DNA of 14,107 nucleotides from Sulfurimonas sp. (GTDB lineage: Bacteria; Campylobacterota; Campylobacteria; Campylobacterales; Sulfurimonadaceae). Of this stretch, positions 1 to 5,919 are shown one piece after another. The stretch covers positions 1 through 14,107 of the forward strand of contig DTVI01000246.1 in the NCBI GenBank assembly GCA_012963655.1, in the 5' to 3' direction. Position numbers and translations under genes: made by a program. The notes beneath the pieces were generated by a model. That model had not been told where the DNA came from. It did not search any database and worked only from the letters and a program-made list of their open reading frames with translations. How positions within the stretch are numbered: position 1 is the first letter of the stretch; each line of letters starts with the position of its first letter.

Positions 1-197
1 TCTCAAAATCAATTCAATTAAAAGACTTTAACAAACTCAAAACAGACACAAAAAAAGTAAATGTTGATTTCCCAGAATGGGTAATCAATGCACTTGATGA
101 TGAAGCAAAAAAGATTGGTGTCACAAGACAATCAATAATAAAAGTTTGGATTGCTGAAAGACTTAAAGCAGAAGCAGACCACTTACACGCAAGTTAA
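1..197 (+). CDS. CopG-type (ribbon-helix-helix) antitoxin, 3' end only
   Basis: The frame is open from the window edge (first full codon at 3) to the TAA at 195-197, giving about 64 C-terminal residues. The visible part reads KKVNVDFPEWVINALDDEAK, then a short helix-turn-helix stretch with IGVTRQSIIKVWIAERLKAE. A beta strand (VNVDFP) followed by two helices is the ribbon-helix-helix pattern of CopG/BrnA-like antitoxins. In known type II systems such proteins bind operator DNA as dimers and neutralise a partner toxin, which for BrnT/BrnA-like pairs is encoded just upstream; here that would be outside the window. The 5' end is missing, so start, full length and toxin type cannot be given. It could also be a stand-alone RHH regulator. 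Confidence 0.7.
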   Translation, partial: SKSIQLKDFNKLKTDTKKVNVDFPEWVINALDDEAKKIGVTRQSIIKVWIAERLKAEADHLHAS

Positions 198-207
198 CAA
201 GAACGAG

Positions 208-244
208 GAGCTAATGTTTTCCCCTACGGCGAAAACATTGGCTC
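208..244. repeat. Strong 14-bp hairpin between antitoxin and ytoQ
   Basis: The left arm (208-221, GAGCTAATGTTTTC) pairs with the right arm (231-244, GAAAACATTGGCTC) over 14 positions with one G-T wobble and a 9-nt loop. No T-run follows on either strand, so it is not a standard intrinsic terminator. It begins 11 nt after the antitoxin stop and ends 31 nt before the ytoQ start. It may be an mRNA-stabilising or processing hairpin, or part of a recombination site; the sequence does not decide. Confidence 0.6.
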
Positions 245-275
245 ACGATGAACGGTAGCAACTATAAGGAAGAAA

Positions 276-719
276 ATGACTTGGAAAATATATTTATCGG
301 GTGAAATACATACTCAATGGAGAGATGATATTATAGATGCTTGTAAGGTGCAGGGATTGGCTGTTATCTTTAGCTCGGCTGTTACAAATCACGAGGCTAG
401 TGATAGTGCAGCAGACTGTTTAGGAGTTGAAGATAAACAATTTTGGCGAGATCATAAATCGGCTAAGGTAAATGCTATACGAACTAAAACACTTATTGAA
501 TCTTGTGATATTGCTATCATTCGATTTGGAGATAAGTATAAACAATGGAATGCAGCCTTTGACGCTGGCTATTGCGCAGCACTTTCAAAACCCTATATTA
601 CCCTTCATGCTGAAGACATCATCCACCCTCTAAAAGAAGTAGATGCCTTAGCAATGGCATGGACAACAAGCCCTCAAGAAGTTGTAGAAATACTAAAATA
701 CGTCATCAGTCAGAAATAA
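276..719 (+). CDS. ytoQ: YtoQ family protein (nucleoside 2-deoxyribosyltransferase-like fold)
   Basis: This 147-residue cytosolic protein closely fits the YtoQ family, whose members are about this length. It opens with KIYLSGEIHTQWRDDI, has a central HKSAKVNAIRTKTLIESCDI segment, and then DKYKQWNAAFDAGYCAALSKP. The last part resembles the helix and strand in nucleoside 2-deoxyribosyltransferases and related Rossmann-like proteins (compare the usual E-x-G-x-A-x-A-x-x-K-P). The biological role of YtoQ is not established, so no reaction is assigned. The ATG at 276 has a good AAGGA at 266-270. No promoter is obvious, and it may be co-transcribed with the antitoxin gene 78 nt upstream. There is no signal peptide. 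Confidence 0.85.
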   Translation: MTWKIYLSGEIHTQWRDDIIDACKVQGLAVIFSSAVTNHEASDSAADCLGVEDKQFWRDHKSAKVNAIRTKTLIESCDIAIIRFGDKYKQWNAAFDAGYCAALSKPYITLHAEDIIHPLKEVDALAMAWTTSPQEVVEILKYVISQK

Positions 720-735
720 GTAGCATTTCTTTGTT

Positions 736-861
736 TCAAGCTTTGTCACCTACAAGACTTGCTAATAAAAATGCAGCAGCCCCAGACAACTTTATAAATT
801 TGGATACTGGAATAATTAGTCCAGTATTATCAAATACCTTTGTCCTAATATATTCCTTAGT
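736..861 (-). pseudogene. Orphan C-terminal fragment of a lost membrane protein (candidate)
   Basis: Reading the minus strand from 861 to the TGA at 736-738 gives 41 codons with a protein-like look: charged residues, then DNTGLIIPVSKFIKLSG, then the hydrophobic AAAFLLASLVG and a short DKA tail. An in-frame TAA lies directly upstream at 862-864 and there is no ATG, GTG or TTG start early in the stretch, so it cannot be an intact gene. It follows the esterase stop immediately (857-859). The most economical reading is the tail of a gene whose front was lost when the neighbouring DNA was rearranged. I do not recognise the family. Chance coding-like composition is possible. Confidence 0.3.
804..827. 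repeat. Perfect 8-bp inverted repeat between convergent genes
   Basis: ATACTGGA (804-811) and TCCAGTAT (820-827) flank an 8-nt loop. It lies between ytoQ (+) and the esterase gene (-), where a bidirectional terminator would be expected. There is no T-run on either side, so terminator function is only a possibility. Confidence 0.35.
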
Positions 862-1465
862 TTATAAGCTCAGAAAATGCCTTTGCCATTAGCATATAAC
901 CTTTAGCATTAGGATGAATTCTATCACTTTTTAAAGACCTGTCATTTTCAATATACGAAAGAACATCTCCTTCATACATTATATTTTCTTGTTCTGCAAC
1001 TTCTTTATAAAGAGATTCTGTTGAAAATCTAATAAGTTTGAAATTAGGTACACCCACAAGAAGAACTCGGGCACCGCTTTCTTTACTTAGTTTTATCATT
1101 TTCACTAAATTGGACTTTAATACCTCTTTTGATGTTTGTTGCATGAGATCATTTCCACCATGACATAAGATAACTAAATCTGGCTTGTGATTTTTGAGTA
1201 AGGAAGGAAGACGATTTAAACCTTGTGAAGACGATTCACCTGATTTACCTGCATTAATTACTTCAAGAGAAAGAAGTTTTTGAAGTTGAAGTGGATAGCT
1301 TTGAGAAGGAGCACCCTTTCCATAGGTGAGACTATCTCCAAAGGCTAGTATTTTTTTGACTCCGGTTAAGTCCTGTATTTTGATATCTTCATTTTTAGTT
1401 TGAAAGACAATCATGAGGATTAAGACCATAAGGGATAAAAATAGGCTTAGTTTAAATTTATTCAT
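857..1465 (-). CDS. SGNH/GDSL-family esterase (TesA-like), membrane-anchored or secreted
   Basis: A 202-residue protein with the classic SGNH hydrolase blocks. Block I is ILAFGDSLTYG with nucleophile Ser45, block II has Gly in INAGKSGES (about 70-78), block III is GGND with Asn105, and block V is DRIHPNAKGY with Asp181 and His184. Size and order match TesA-type arylesterases/lysophospholipases, which cleave ester bonds of fatty acyl or aryl substrates; the true substrate is unknown. Residues 5-21 form a single hydrophobic segment after Lys3 and Lys5, so the enzyme should sit in the periplasm, tethered or released. The ATG at 1465 has only a weak Shine-Dalgarno stretch (AAAAAAG). A promoter-like sequence lies directly upstream, and the gene is 362 nt from its upstream neighbour, so it is probably its own transcription unit. 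Confidence 0.88.
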   Translation of the reverse strand: MNKFKLSLFLSLMVLILMIVFQTKNEDIKIQDLTGVKKILAFGDSLTYGKGAPSQSYPLQLQKLLSLEVINAGKSGESSSQGLNRLPSLLKNHKPDLVILCHGGNDLMQQTSKEVLKSNLVKMIKLSKESGARVLLVGVPNFKLIRFSTESLYKEVAEQENIMYEGDVLSYIENDRSLKSDRIHPNAKGYMLMAKAFSELIN

Positions 1466-1482
1466 CTGAAACTTTTTTATAA

Positions 1483-1511
1483 AGTATACTCAAAAACATC
1501 TATACTTACAA
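1483..1511 (-). promoter_or_regulatory. Candidate sigma70 promoter of the esterase gene
   Basis: On the minus strand TTGTAA (1506-1511) and TATACT (1483-1488) are separated by exactly 17 nt. The predicted transcription start would fall near 1476, giving a leader of only about 11 nt before the ATG at 1465. AT-rich DNA produces such matches by chance, so this is tentative. Confidence 0.35.
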
Positions 1512-1703
1512 AAAAACTCTTTGGAAACAAAAACTTTAAGCTAATTTTAGATGTTATTCAAACTTAACTAATAAAAGTGTTTCAGCTCTTAACAATTTAT
1601 TTATATGTTACCCTATCAAAGGAACTACTTGTAATATCGAAACAAAATATTATGACGAAGAAAAACTTATCTTCCTTATGCCGTTTAAATCTTTTTATAC
1701 TTC

Positions 1704-1729
1704 AGTGCAATGCCTTCGGGCTTCGCACT
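1704..1729. repeat. GC-rich hairpin with UUCG tetraloop, REP-like
   Basis: AGTGC (1704-1708) pairs with GCACT (1725-1729), and an inner GCC-TTCG-GGC stem (1712-1721) carries a UUCG loop closed by C-G. The two stems are separated by a 3x3 internal loop. It stands out from very AT-rich surroundings. On the plus strand it is followed by CATTAATTTTATT, a poor T-tract, but no plus-strand gene precedes it. It could be a terminator relic or one copy of a dispersed palindromic repeat. Confidence 0.5.
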
Positions 1730-1827
1730 CATTAATTTTATTCCTCATTAAAAAACTTCACTCTTACTTTAAGCTATTTTAATTCTATATTTTCCCTTAA
1801 CAGATTAAATTATACCCAATAGTATTT

Positions 1828-3012
1828 CTAAGGAATTAAAGCTTCATACCTTGCATCTGTTAAGGTTTCTAAGTAAGCAACAATCGAATCTTCTTCTACA
1901 TCACTTAGCCCAAGGTTTCCTACTCTTCCTGCTGCAACTATATTTGCTGTCACCTCAGAAGCTTCCCATGGACCTGATGTCTCAGAATTAATTCCTCCTG
2001 CATCTCTTGTATTATAAAAATGTATTACTGTCTTTAAATTAGTAAAGACTCCATTATGCATATAAGGTCCAGTAACGGCTATATTTCTTAAGCTAGACAC
2101 CTTATACTTTCCATCTTCTGCATTACTTGACACTTCAGAATTTTCTAAAAGTCCATGGTCAACATGGCCAAGGCCTAAGCCATTGGCTATTCGTAAATCA
2201 AAGTTTTTGGGTACTCCAATATTTTCATATCTAAAGTTTGTAAAAAGTGCCTTATTTCCTCCATCAACATGACAAGATGTACAACCCATATCTCTAAATA
2301 ATTGTTCACCCTCGGCCTCTTGTATAGTAAAGCTTGCCTGCCCTGCTCTAACCCTATCAAATTTTGAATCAAAGCTTTGAAACTCTACTGATAGCTCAAA
2401 GTTTGCAATAGCGTCAGCTAATGCATTAAAAGCATCTATTGGATCATCAAAGATATTAGGACCATATATACTTTGCATTTGCTCTATATAAGCAGGATTT
2501 TCTAAGATTCTATCAACTACCACAGATTCAGAAGGCATTTGCATCTCTACAGGATTTAAAAAAGGTCCCTTTGCTTGATCAATCAAAGAAGAAGCACGAC
2601 CATCCCAAAATTGCCCACCAATAAATTGTCCATCATTAGAAAACTCTGGTGAAAATAGTGCATATGAAACCATAGGAGCATTTCTGTCTCCCAAAGAAGA
2701 TCCATCATCTCCAGCTGAAGCAGCACCATTAACTCCATTATCCCTATCATCTATAAAAGCATGATCAGGATTATGACAAGTCGCACAAGATTGATTTCTC
2801 GTTAAAGAAAGGTTTGTATCATTAAAGAAGGATTCGCCTAAGGCTACTTTACTACTTAATACAAGCTCTACAGTTGAACTACCTGTACTTCCTGAACCAC
2901 CTCCCCCTCCACATGCACTTAATAAGAGTATTGTTAACATAGGAAAAAAACTTTTGATGAAGAAACTCTTTACCAAGATATTACTAAATAAACTCGCTAC
3001 ATTCGTTTTCAT
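1828..3012 (-). CDS. Di-heme cytochrome c peroxidase (CCP/MauG superfamily), lipoprotein
   Basis: A 394-residue exported protein. The first 33 residues are basic then hydrophobic and end in a lipobox (LSAC, acylated Cys34), followed by a Gly/Ser linker. Two c-type heme sites are visible: C76-A-T-C79-H80 in the N-terminal domain and C244-T-S-C247-H248 in the C-terminal domain. Family-typical motifs include FWDGRASSL (about 135-143), FLNPVEM (151-157) and GPYMHNGVFTNLKTVIHFYN near residues 315-334. Known relatives reduce hydrogen peroxide to water with electrons from small periplasmic cytochromes; some members of the superfamily oxidise other substrates. The lipid anchor is an addition to the usual soluble form. 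The ATG at 3012 has AAAGG 7 nt upstream. Phased direct repeats lie 55-85 nt upstream (3067-3097), suggesting regulated transcription. Confidence 0.93.
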   Translation of the reverse strand: MKTNVASLFSNILVKSFFIKSFFPMLTILLLSACGGGGGSGSTGSSTVELVLSSKVALGESFFNDTNLSLTRNQSCATCHNPDHAFIDDRDNGVNGAASAGDDGSSLGDRNAPMVSYALFSPEFSNDGQFIGGQFWDGRASSLIDQAKGPFLNPVEMQMPSESVVVDRILENPAYIEQMQSIYGPNIFDDPIDAFNALADAIANFELSVEFQSFDSKFDRVRAGQASFTIQEAEGEQLFRDMGCTSCHVDGGNKALFTNFRYENIGVPKNFDLRIANGLGLGHVDHGLLENSEVSSNAEDGKYKVSSLRNIAVTGPYMHNGVFTNLKTVIHFYNTRDAGGINSETSGPWEASEVTANIVAAGRVGNLGLSDVEEDSIVAYLETLTDARYEALIP

Positions 3013-3066
3013 AATTAAGCCTTTGTTTTGTTATAAAGGTATTATGAAAGATGAAAGTTCGGAATT

Positions 3067-3097
3067 TTTAATGAAAGTTTAATGAAATTTAATGAAA
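3067..3097 (-). promoter_or_regulatory. Three direct TTTAATGAAA repeats upstream of the peroxidase gene
   Basis: Identical 10-mers TTTAATGAAA occur at 3067-3076, 3078-3087 and 3088-3097 (plus-strand reading), so their starts are 11 and 10 bp apart, one helical turn each. Such tandem same-face half-sites are typical of OmpR/PhoB-family regulators. On the minus strand a CATAAT (3041-3046) could be the -10 element, which would put the proximal repeat over the -35 position. That the nearby response regulator (5206-5865) binds here is inference. Confidence 0.6.
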
Positions 3098-3134
3098 TCA
3101 CAGAAAGTATTTCAACTAAGGCCCTAAGTAAGCC

Positions 3135-3917
3135 TTAATTATAAATTATTCTTCGAGGGGGTCTTTGTTTATTATGTTCATTCCTGGGCGGAAGTATTTC
3201 ACCTTTATCCAAATATCCATCATTATTTTTATCAAGTCTGTACCAATTTCTTTTCATAGGTTCGGGAGCCTCGCGTTTTGATATTTTTCCATCTAGATTT
3301 GTATCAAAATTATGCATTAGTTTTCTAAGACGTGGAGGGTCTCTTCTATCATTATTTTGTCGTTTTGGAGGTTTTCTATATTTGACTTCTTCTGCATATT
3401 GATTTGAAATCGGTTCAGTTGTATAGTCTTGTTCTGGATGTTCTCTTTTATACCTTTGTTCTTGTCTAATCCTCTTTGCTCTAGCTTCTTTCATTCTTTT
3501 TTTATTTGGTTTGAACGAAGAATCTTCTTTACTAAACTTCAGCTCAACAACCCTATGACGCTCGGGTTCTTCTAATATAGTAACAGAAGAAATCAGAGCA
3601 TTTTGTAAGGCAAGCCTTCCATATATCTTTGTCTCATTATTTACTATTTCTCTTTGAGACAATTGTACTTCAGTAGCTGAAAAACCTCCATAAATATTGA
3701 TTCCATTTAAACGCGTAGACTTAACAATATACTCACCCTTTGCTACCCAAATATCATCTCCATTCTTAGCTATTTTCAAGGCCTGGTTTAGATTCTTATA
3801 TGCCTTATCCCAGCTTTGTCCATCAGCGTCTTTAGCCTTACTTTTTTGATTAACATAAATAGTACCGGCATTAAGTACCATACCAAAAACTAAGGTAAAA
3901 AATAAAATATTTTTCAT
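3135..3917 (-). CDS. Secreted protein with truncated beta-helix start and two EF-hands
   Basis: A 260-residue protein with a cleavable-looking signal peptide (residues 1-17, ending LNAG). Residues 19-115 (TIYVNQKSKAKDADGQSWDK, then NLNQALKIAKNGDDIWVAKG) match the opening of right-handed parallel beta-helix (pectin-lyase-like) proteins, but only the first coils are present. Residues 130-200 are a highly charged Arg/Lys-rich linker. Two canonical EF-hand loops follow: DTNLDGKISKRE (205-216) and DKNNDGYLDKGE (229-240), each with acidic or Asn residues at positions 1, 3 and 5 and Glu at 12, so calcium binding is expected. The tail is Pro/Arg-rich. Function is unknown; a Ca2+-binding envelope or surface protein is a fair guess. 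The ATG at 3917 has AAAGGA 6 nt upstream. It lies between the sensor kinase and the peroxidase, with its own upstream repeats. Confidence 0.82.
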   Translation of the reverse strand: MKNILFFTLVFGMVLNAGTIYVNQKSKAKDADGQSWDKAYKNLNQALKIAKNGDDIWVAKGEYIVKSTRLNGINIYGGFSATEVQLSQREIVNNETKIYGRLALQNALISSVTILEEPERHRVVELKFSKEDSSFKPNKKRMKEARAKRIRQEQRYKREHPEQDYTTEPISNQYAEEVKYRKPPKRQNNDRRDPPRLRKLMHNFDTNLDGKISKREAPEPMKRNWYRLDKNNDGYLDKGEILPPRNEHNKQRPPRRIIYN

Positions 3918-3978
3918 AATACATCCTTTAAAAGAGGCTTTCGTATTTCCTCTATTATTTATATCTTACAACTTAGCT

Positions 3979-4019
3979 TTTAATGATTATTCTTATATAC
4001 TTAACAAGTCTTAATACTA
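3979..4019 (-). promoter_or_regulatory. Phased YTTAAY repeats upstream of the EF-hand gene
   Basis: On the plus strand TTTAATGATT (3979-3988), CTTAACAAGT (4000-4009) and CTTAATACTA (4010-4019) start 21 and 10 bp apart, so all lie on one helical face. The last two overlap the kinase stop codon (4001-4003). A minus-strand TATAAA (3958-3963) could be the -10, with the first repeat over the -35. The motif resembles those at 3067 and 5886. The 3979 copy also vaguely resembles a Fur box. Confidence 0.4.
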
Positions 4020-5209
4020 AAAGCGACACAAGAGTCTTGATATTCATAATTAAGATTTTCCTCATGCAGGTCTATAATACTTTTAACAATATATATTCCA
4101 AGACCTAATCCACCTTGATGTTTAACATCATTATGAAAAGGTTTAAAGTATTCATCCATAGACATAGGTAAGGCCTTTGCCTTATTTGATATTCTTAGCT
4201 CAAAACTATTCATCTGTATTGTCACTTTTTTATCTTCTGCGTACTTCAAGGCATTATCCAATAAATTTTTTATAGCTAGGGTATACAAGTCAAAATCTAC
4301 AAAGACCCTATAGTCTTCAATTAAAACAAGTTTTACATCCTTTTCAATTTTTTCTTCATCTAGCATCAACATATCTATAGAAGCTAAAACAAGTTCACTC
4401 ATCTTATAAGGTTTTGTCTTTAATTTATAATTTTTTGATACTACTTGTTCAATCTTGGAAAACTCATTTATAAGTCCGTCTAAACGGGTGAAAATTTTAT
4501 CAAGCCTACCTTTTTGCTTCATATCATCTAAAAGACCAGAAACAATTCGTCCCTTGGCTATCGGTGTTTTAAGTTCATGCATAATAGTACGTAAAAAAAG
4601 TTGCCTGGAAGTTATAAGTGCATGAATACGTTTAGCTGCATAATGAAACTCATTTGAAAGCATGGAAATCTCGTCCTTACCTTTTGAACTCGCATCTATC
4701 TCATAATTTCCTGAACCAAAGTCTTGAACCTTTTTTTGAAGTTCAGCCAAGGGAGCCAAAGATTTTAATATCCAAAAGTACACCATAAATAAAAGGATTA
4801 AAATGAAAACAACTAAAAGGAGAATACCCTTATCCATGGAACCTTGAATCCTTGTATTAAGAAAAAGCATATCTATAAAAGGAAGATGAAGATGAAAATA
4901 AAAATTATTTTCATAAGACAAGGAAGAAAAATCCCTCATATTATCTATATGTTTTACCTTATTAATAATTAAGTAATCTTCTATCTTCTTAAGTCCATGG
5001 TTAAGAAAAAACTCTCTTAACTCTGTTCGAGATAAATGTATTACTTCCTTATCTCTTAAGTCTTTTAAAACCTTCTTATACTGAGTGTTTTGTTGTTTTT
5101 GCATTTGTGCTTCTTGATATCCATAATACATCCCAAATGCTGTAATTAAAAGTATAAGAGCGAAGAAAAAGATAAGTGATATTTTGGCTCTTAGGGTATG
5201 CAAATTCAT
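4001..5209 (-). CDS. ArsS-family sensor histidine kinase
   Basis: A 402-residue membrane sensor kinase. It has TM1 (about 9-30), a periplasmic sensor of about 95 residues rich in Lys and His, TM2 (about 127-148), a HAMP-like region (149-200), the H-box RTIMHELKTPIAKG with phospho-acceptor His211, an N-box (LAIKNLLDNALKYA, 311-324) and a glycine-rich ATP lid (GGLGLGIYIVK, 366-376). The D-x-G of the usual G1 box is not evident. The H-box context and overall plan match the ArsS-type kinases of Campylobacterota; in Helicobacter pylori ArsS responds to acid. Whether this one senses pH is unknown, although the sensor holds several histidines (for example FHLHLP, 105-110). The start overlaps the regulator stop by 4 nt (ATGA), a sign of translational coupling. 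Confidence 0.9.
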   Translation of the reverse strand: MNLHTLRAKISLIFFFALILLITAFGMYYGYQEAQMQKQQNTQYKKVLKDLRDKEVIHLSRTELREFFLNHGLKKIEDYLIINKVKHIDNMRDFSSLSYENNFYFHLHLPFIDMLFLNTRIQGSMDKGILLLVVFILILLFMVYFWILKSLAPLAELQKKVQDFGSGNYEIDASSKGKDEISMLSNEFHYAAKRIHALITSRQLFLRTIMHELKTPIAKGRIVSGLLDDMKQKGRLDKIFTRLDGLINEFSKIEQVVSKNYKLKTKPYKMSELVLASIDMLMLDEEKIEKDVKLVLIEDYRVFVDFDLYTLAIKNLLDNALKYAEDKKVTIQMNSFELRISNKAKALPMSMDEYFKPFHNDVKHQGGLGLGIYIVKSIIDLHEENLNYEYQDSCVAFSIKTC

Positions 5210-5865
5210 GGAAGAAGCTTATATCCTATCCCTCGGACTGAGCGTATATGACGTTTCTCTTTGTCATCTATCTTATGACGAAGACGGTTAATAATAACAT
5301 CAAGGCTTTTTGAACTTGTATCAGCTAGTGACATAGACGCATTAAGTATTTGCTCTCTTGAAACAGTGGAACCTAGATGATGTATAAGCTCACTCATCAC
5401 ATCAAATTCTGCGGGGGTAAGGTCAAGATAGTTTTTATTATAAGAAATAAGCTCTTTTGTTTTATCTAGCTCAAAAAGCGCTTTATCATCTTCTTCAGAA
5501 TTTATTTTTTTATATCGTCTAAGCAAAGAAATAATACGAGCATACATCTCTTGGGGATCATAGGGCTTAGGAAGGTAGTCATCTGCCCCAAGTTGTAAGG
5601 CAGTCACCTTATCTGTGATGTCGCTACGCGCTGAAGAGATAATAATAGGTGTATCATGATGCTCCACTATTTTTTTACATACCTCTAATCCATCCATACC
5701 GGGGAGTGACAGATCTAAGATAACAAGGTCATAATCTGAAATTCCAGCAGATAGTCCAAGGAAGGGATCATCAAAATTAGTGATAGATATATTGTATTTT
5801 TCAAGATATTCGCCTAAAAATTCTGCAAACTCCAAGTCATCTTCTATCATCATTATCTTAGCCAT
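5206..5865 (-). CDS. OmpR-family response regulator, ArsR (HP0166)-like
   Basis: A 219-residue two-domain regulator. The receiver domain (1-115) has the acidic pair in MIEDD (Asp9/Asp10), the phospho-acceptor Asp51 in LVILDLSLPGMDG, the Ser in IIISSARSD and Lys100 in YLPKPYD. The winged-helix DNA-binding domain ends in INRLRHKIDD and RSVRGIGYKL, typical of OmpR/PhoB-type proteins. IISSARSDITDKV and GADDYLPKPYDP closely recall the Helicobacter acid-response regulator ArsR, which is unrelated to the arsenic repressor of the same name. It is co-transcribed with the downstream kinase. The ATG at 5865 is preceded by AAGGGA. Repeats at 5886-5919 lie just upstream and suggest autoregulation. Confidence 0.93.
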   Translation of the reverse strand: MAKIMMIEDDLEFAEFLGEYLEKYNISITNFDDPFLGLSAGISDYDLVILDLSLPGMDGLEVCKKIVEHHDTPIIISSARSDITDKVTALQLGADDYLPKPYDPQEMYARIISLLRRYKKINSEEDDKALFELDKTKELISYNKNYLDLTPAEFDVMSELIHHLGSTVSREQILNASMSLADTSSKSLDVIINRLRHKIDDKEKRHIRSVRGIGYKLLP

Positions 5866-5880
5866 ATAATTCCCTTTATA

Positions 5881-5919
5881 AGTATCTTAACAAAGCTAAC
5901 TTAACCAAGCTTAATGAGG
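5881..5919 (-). promoter_or_regulatory. Candidate regulator promoter with CTTAAC/CTTAAT repeats
   Basis: On the plus strand CTTAACAAAG (5886-5895), CTTAACCAAG (5900-5909) and CTTAATGAGG (5910-5919) stand in the same orientation, 14 and 10 bp apart. The last two match the pair at 4000-4019 in arrangement (CTTAAC-N4-CTTAAT). On the minus strand TTGGTT (5903-5908) and GATACT (5881-5886), 16 nt apart, are a weak promoter match running through the repeats. They overlap the stop codon of the AsmA-like gene (5911-5913). Confidence 0.4.

Larger units (their letters stand above)
1466..1827. other. 362-nt intergenic stretch without a recognisable gene
   Basis: All six frames are short here. The longest plausible reading is on the plus strand from ATG 1652 to TAA 1731-1733 (26 codons), with no family resemblance. 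The stretch holds the candidate esterase promoter (1483-1511) and a GC-rich hairpin (1704-1729). The remainder is AT-rich and featureless. It separates the peroxidase and esterase transcription units. No convincing intrinsic terminator for the peroxidase gene (which would read leftwards below 1828) was found. Confidence 0.6.

Noticed and set aside
191..266. Integron attC site between the antitoxin and ytoQ
   Set aside because: AGTTAAC is one mismatch from the RYYYAAC core, but no GTTRRRY partner is present at the other end and no second site follows ytoQ. Kept only as a hairpin.
659..892. 77-codon plus-strand open frame
   Set aside because: Overlaps the end of ytoQ and the esterase gene in other frames, has no ribosome site and shows no family resemblance.
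2187..2372. 61-codon minus-strand frame within the peroxidase gene
   Set aside because: Same strand, different frame, across the second heme site; no independent coding evidence.
3117..3137. TAAGGC/GCCTTA stem as terminator of the EF-hand gene
   Set aside because: A 6-bp stem that includes the stop codon itself and is not followed by a T-run on the minus strand.
3933..3956. AGAGG/CCTCT hairpin with T-run as a terminator between kinase and EF-hand gene (minus strand)
   Set aside because: Only a 5-bp stem with an 11-nt loop and four Ts, and the T-run merges with the EF-hand ribosome site.
3979..3995. Fur box upstream of the EF-hand gene
   Set aside because: The stretch TAATGATTATTCTTATA is only loosely similar to the 7-1-7 consensus and fits the neighbouring YTTAAY repeats better.
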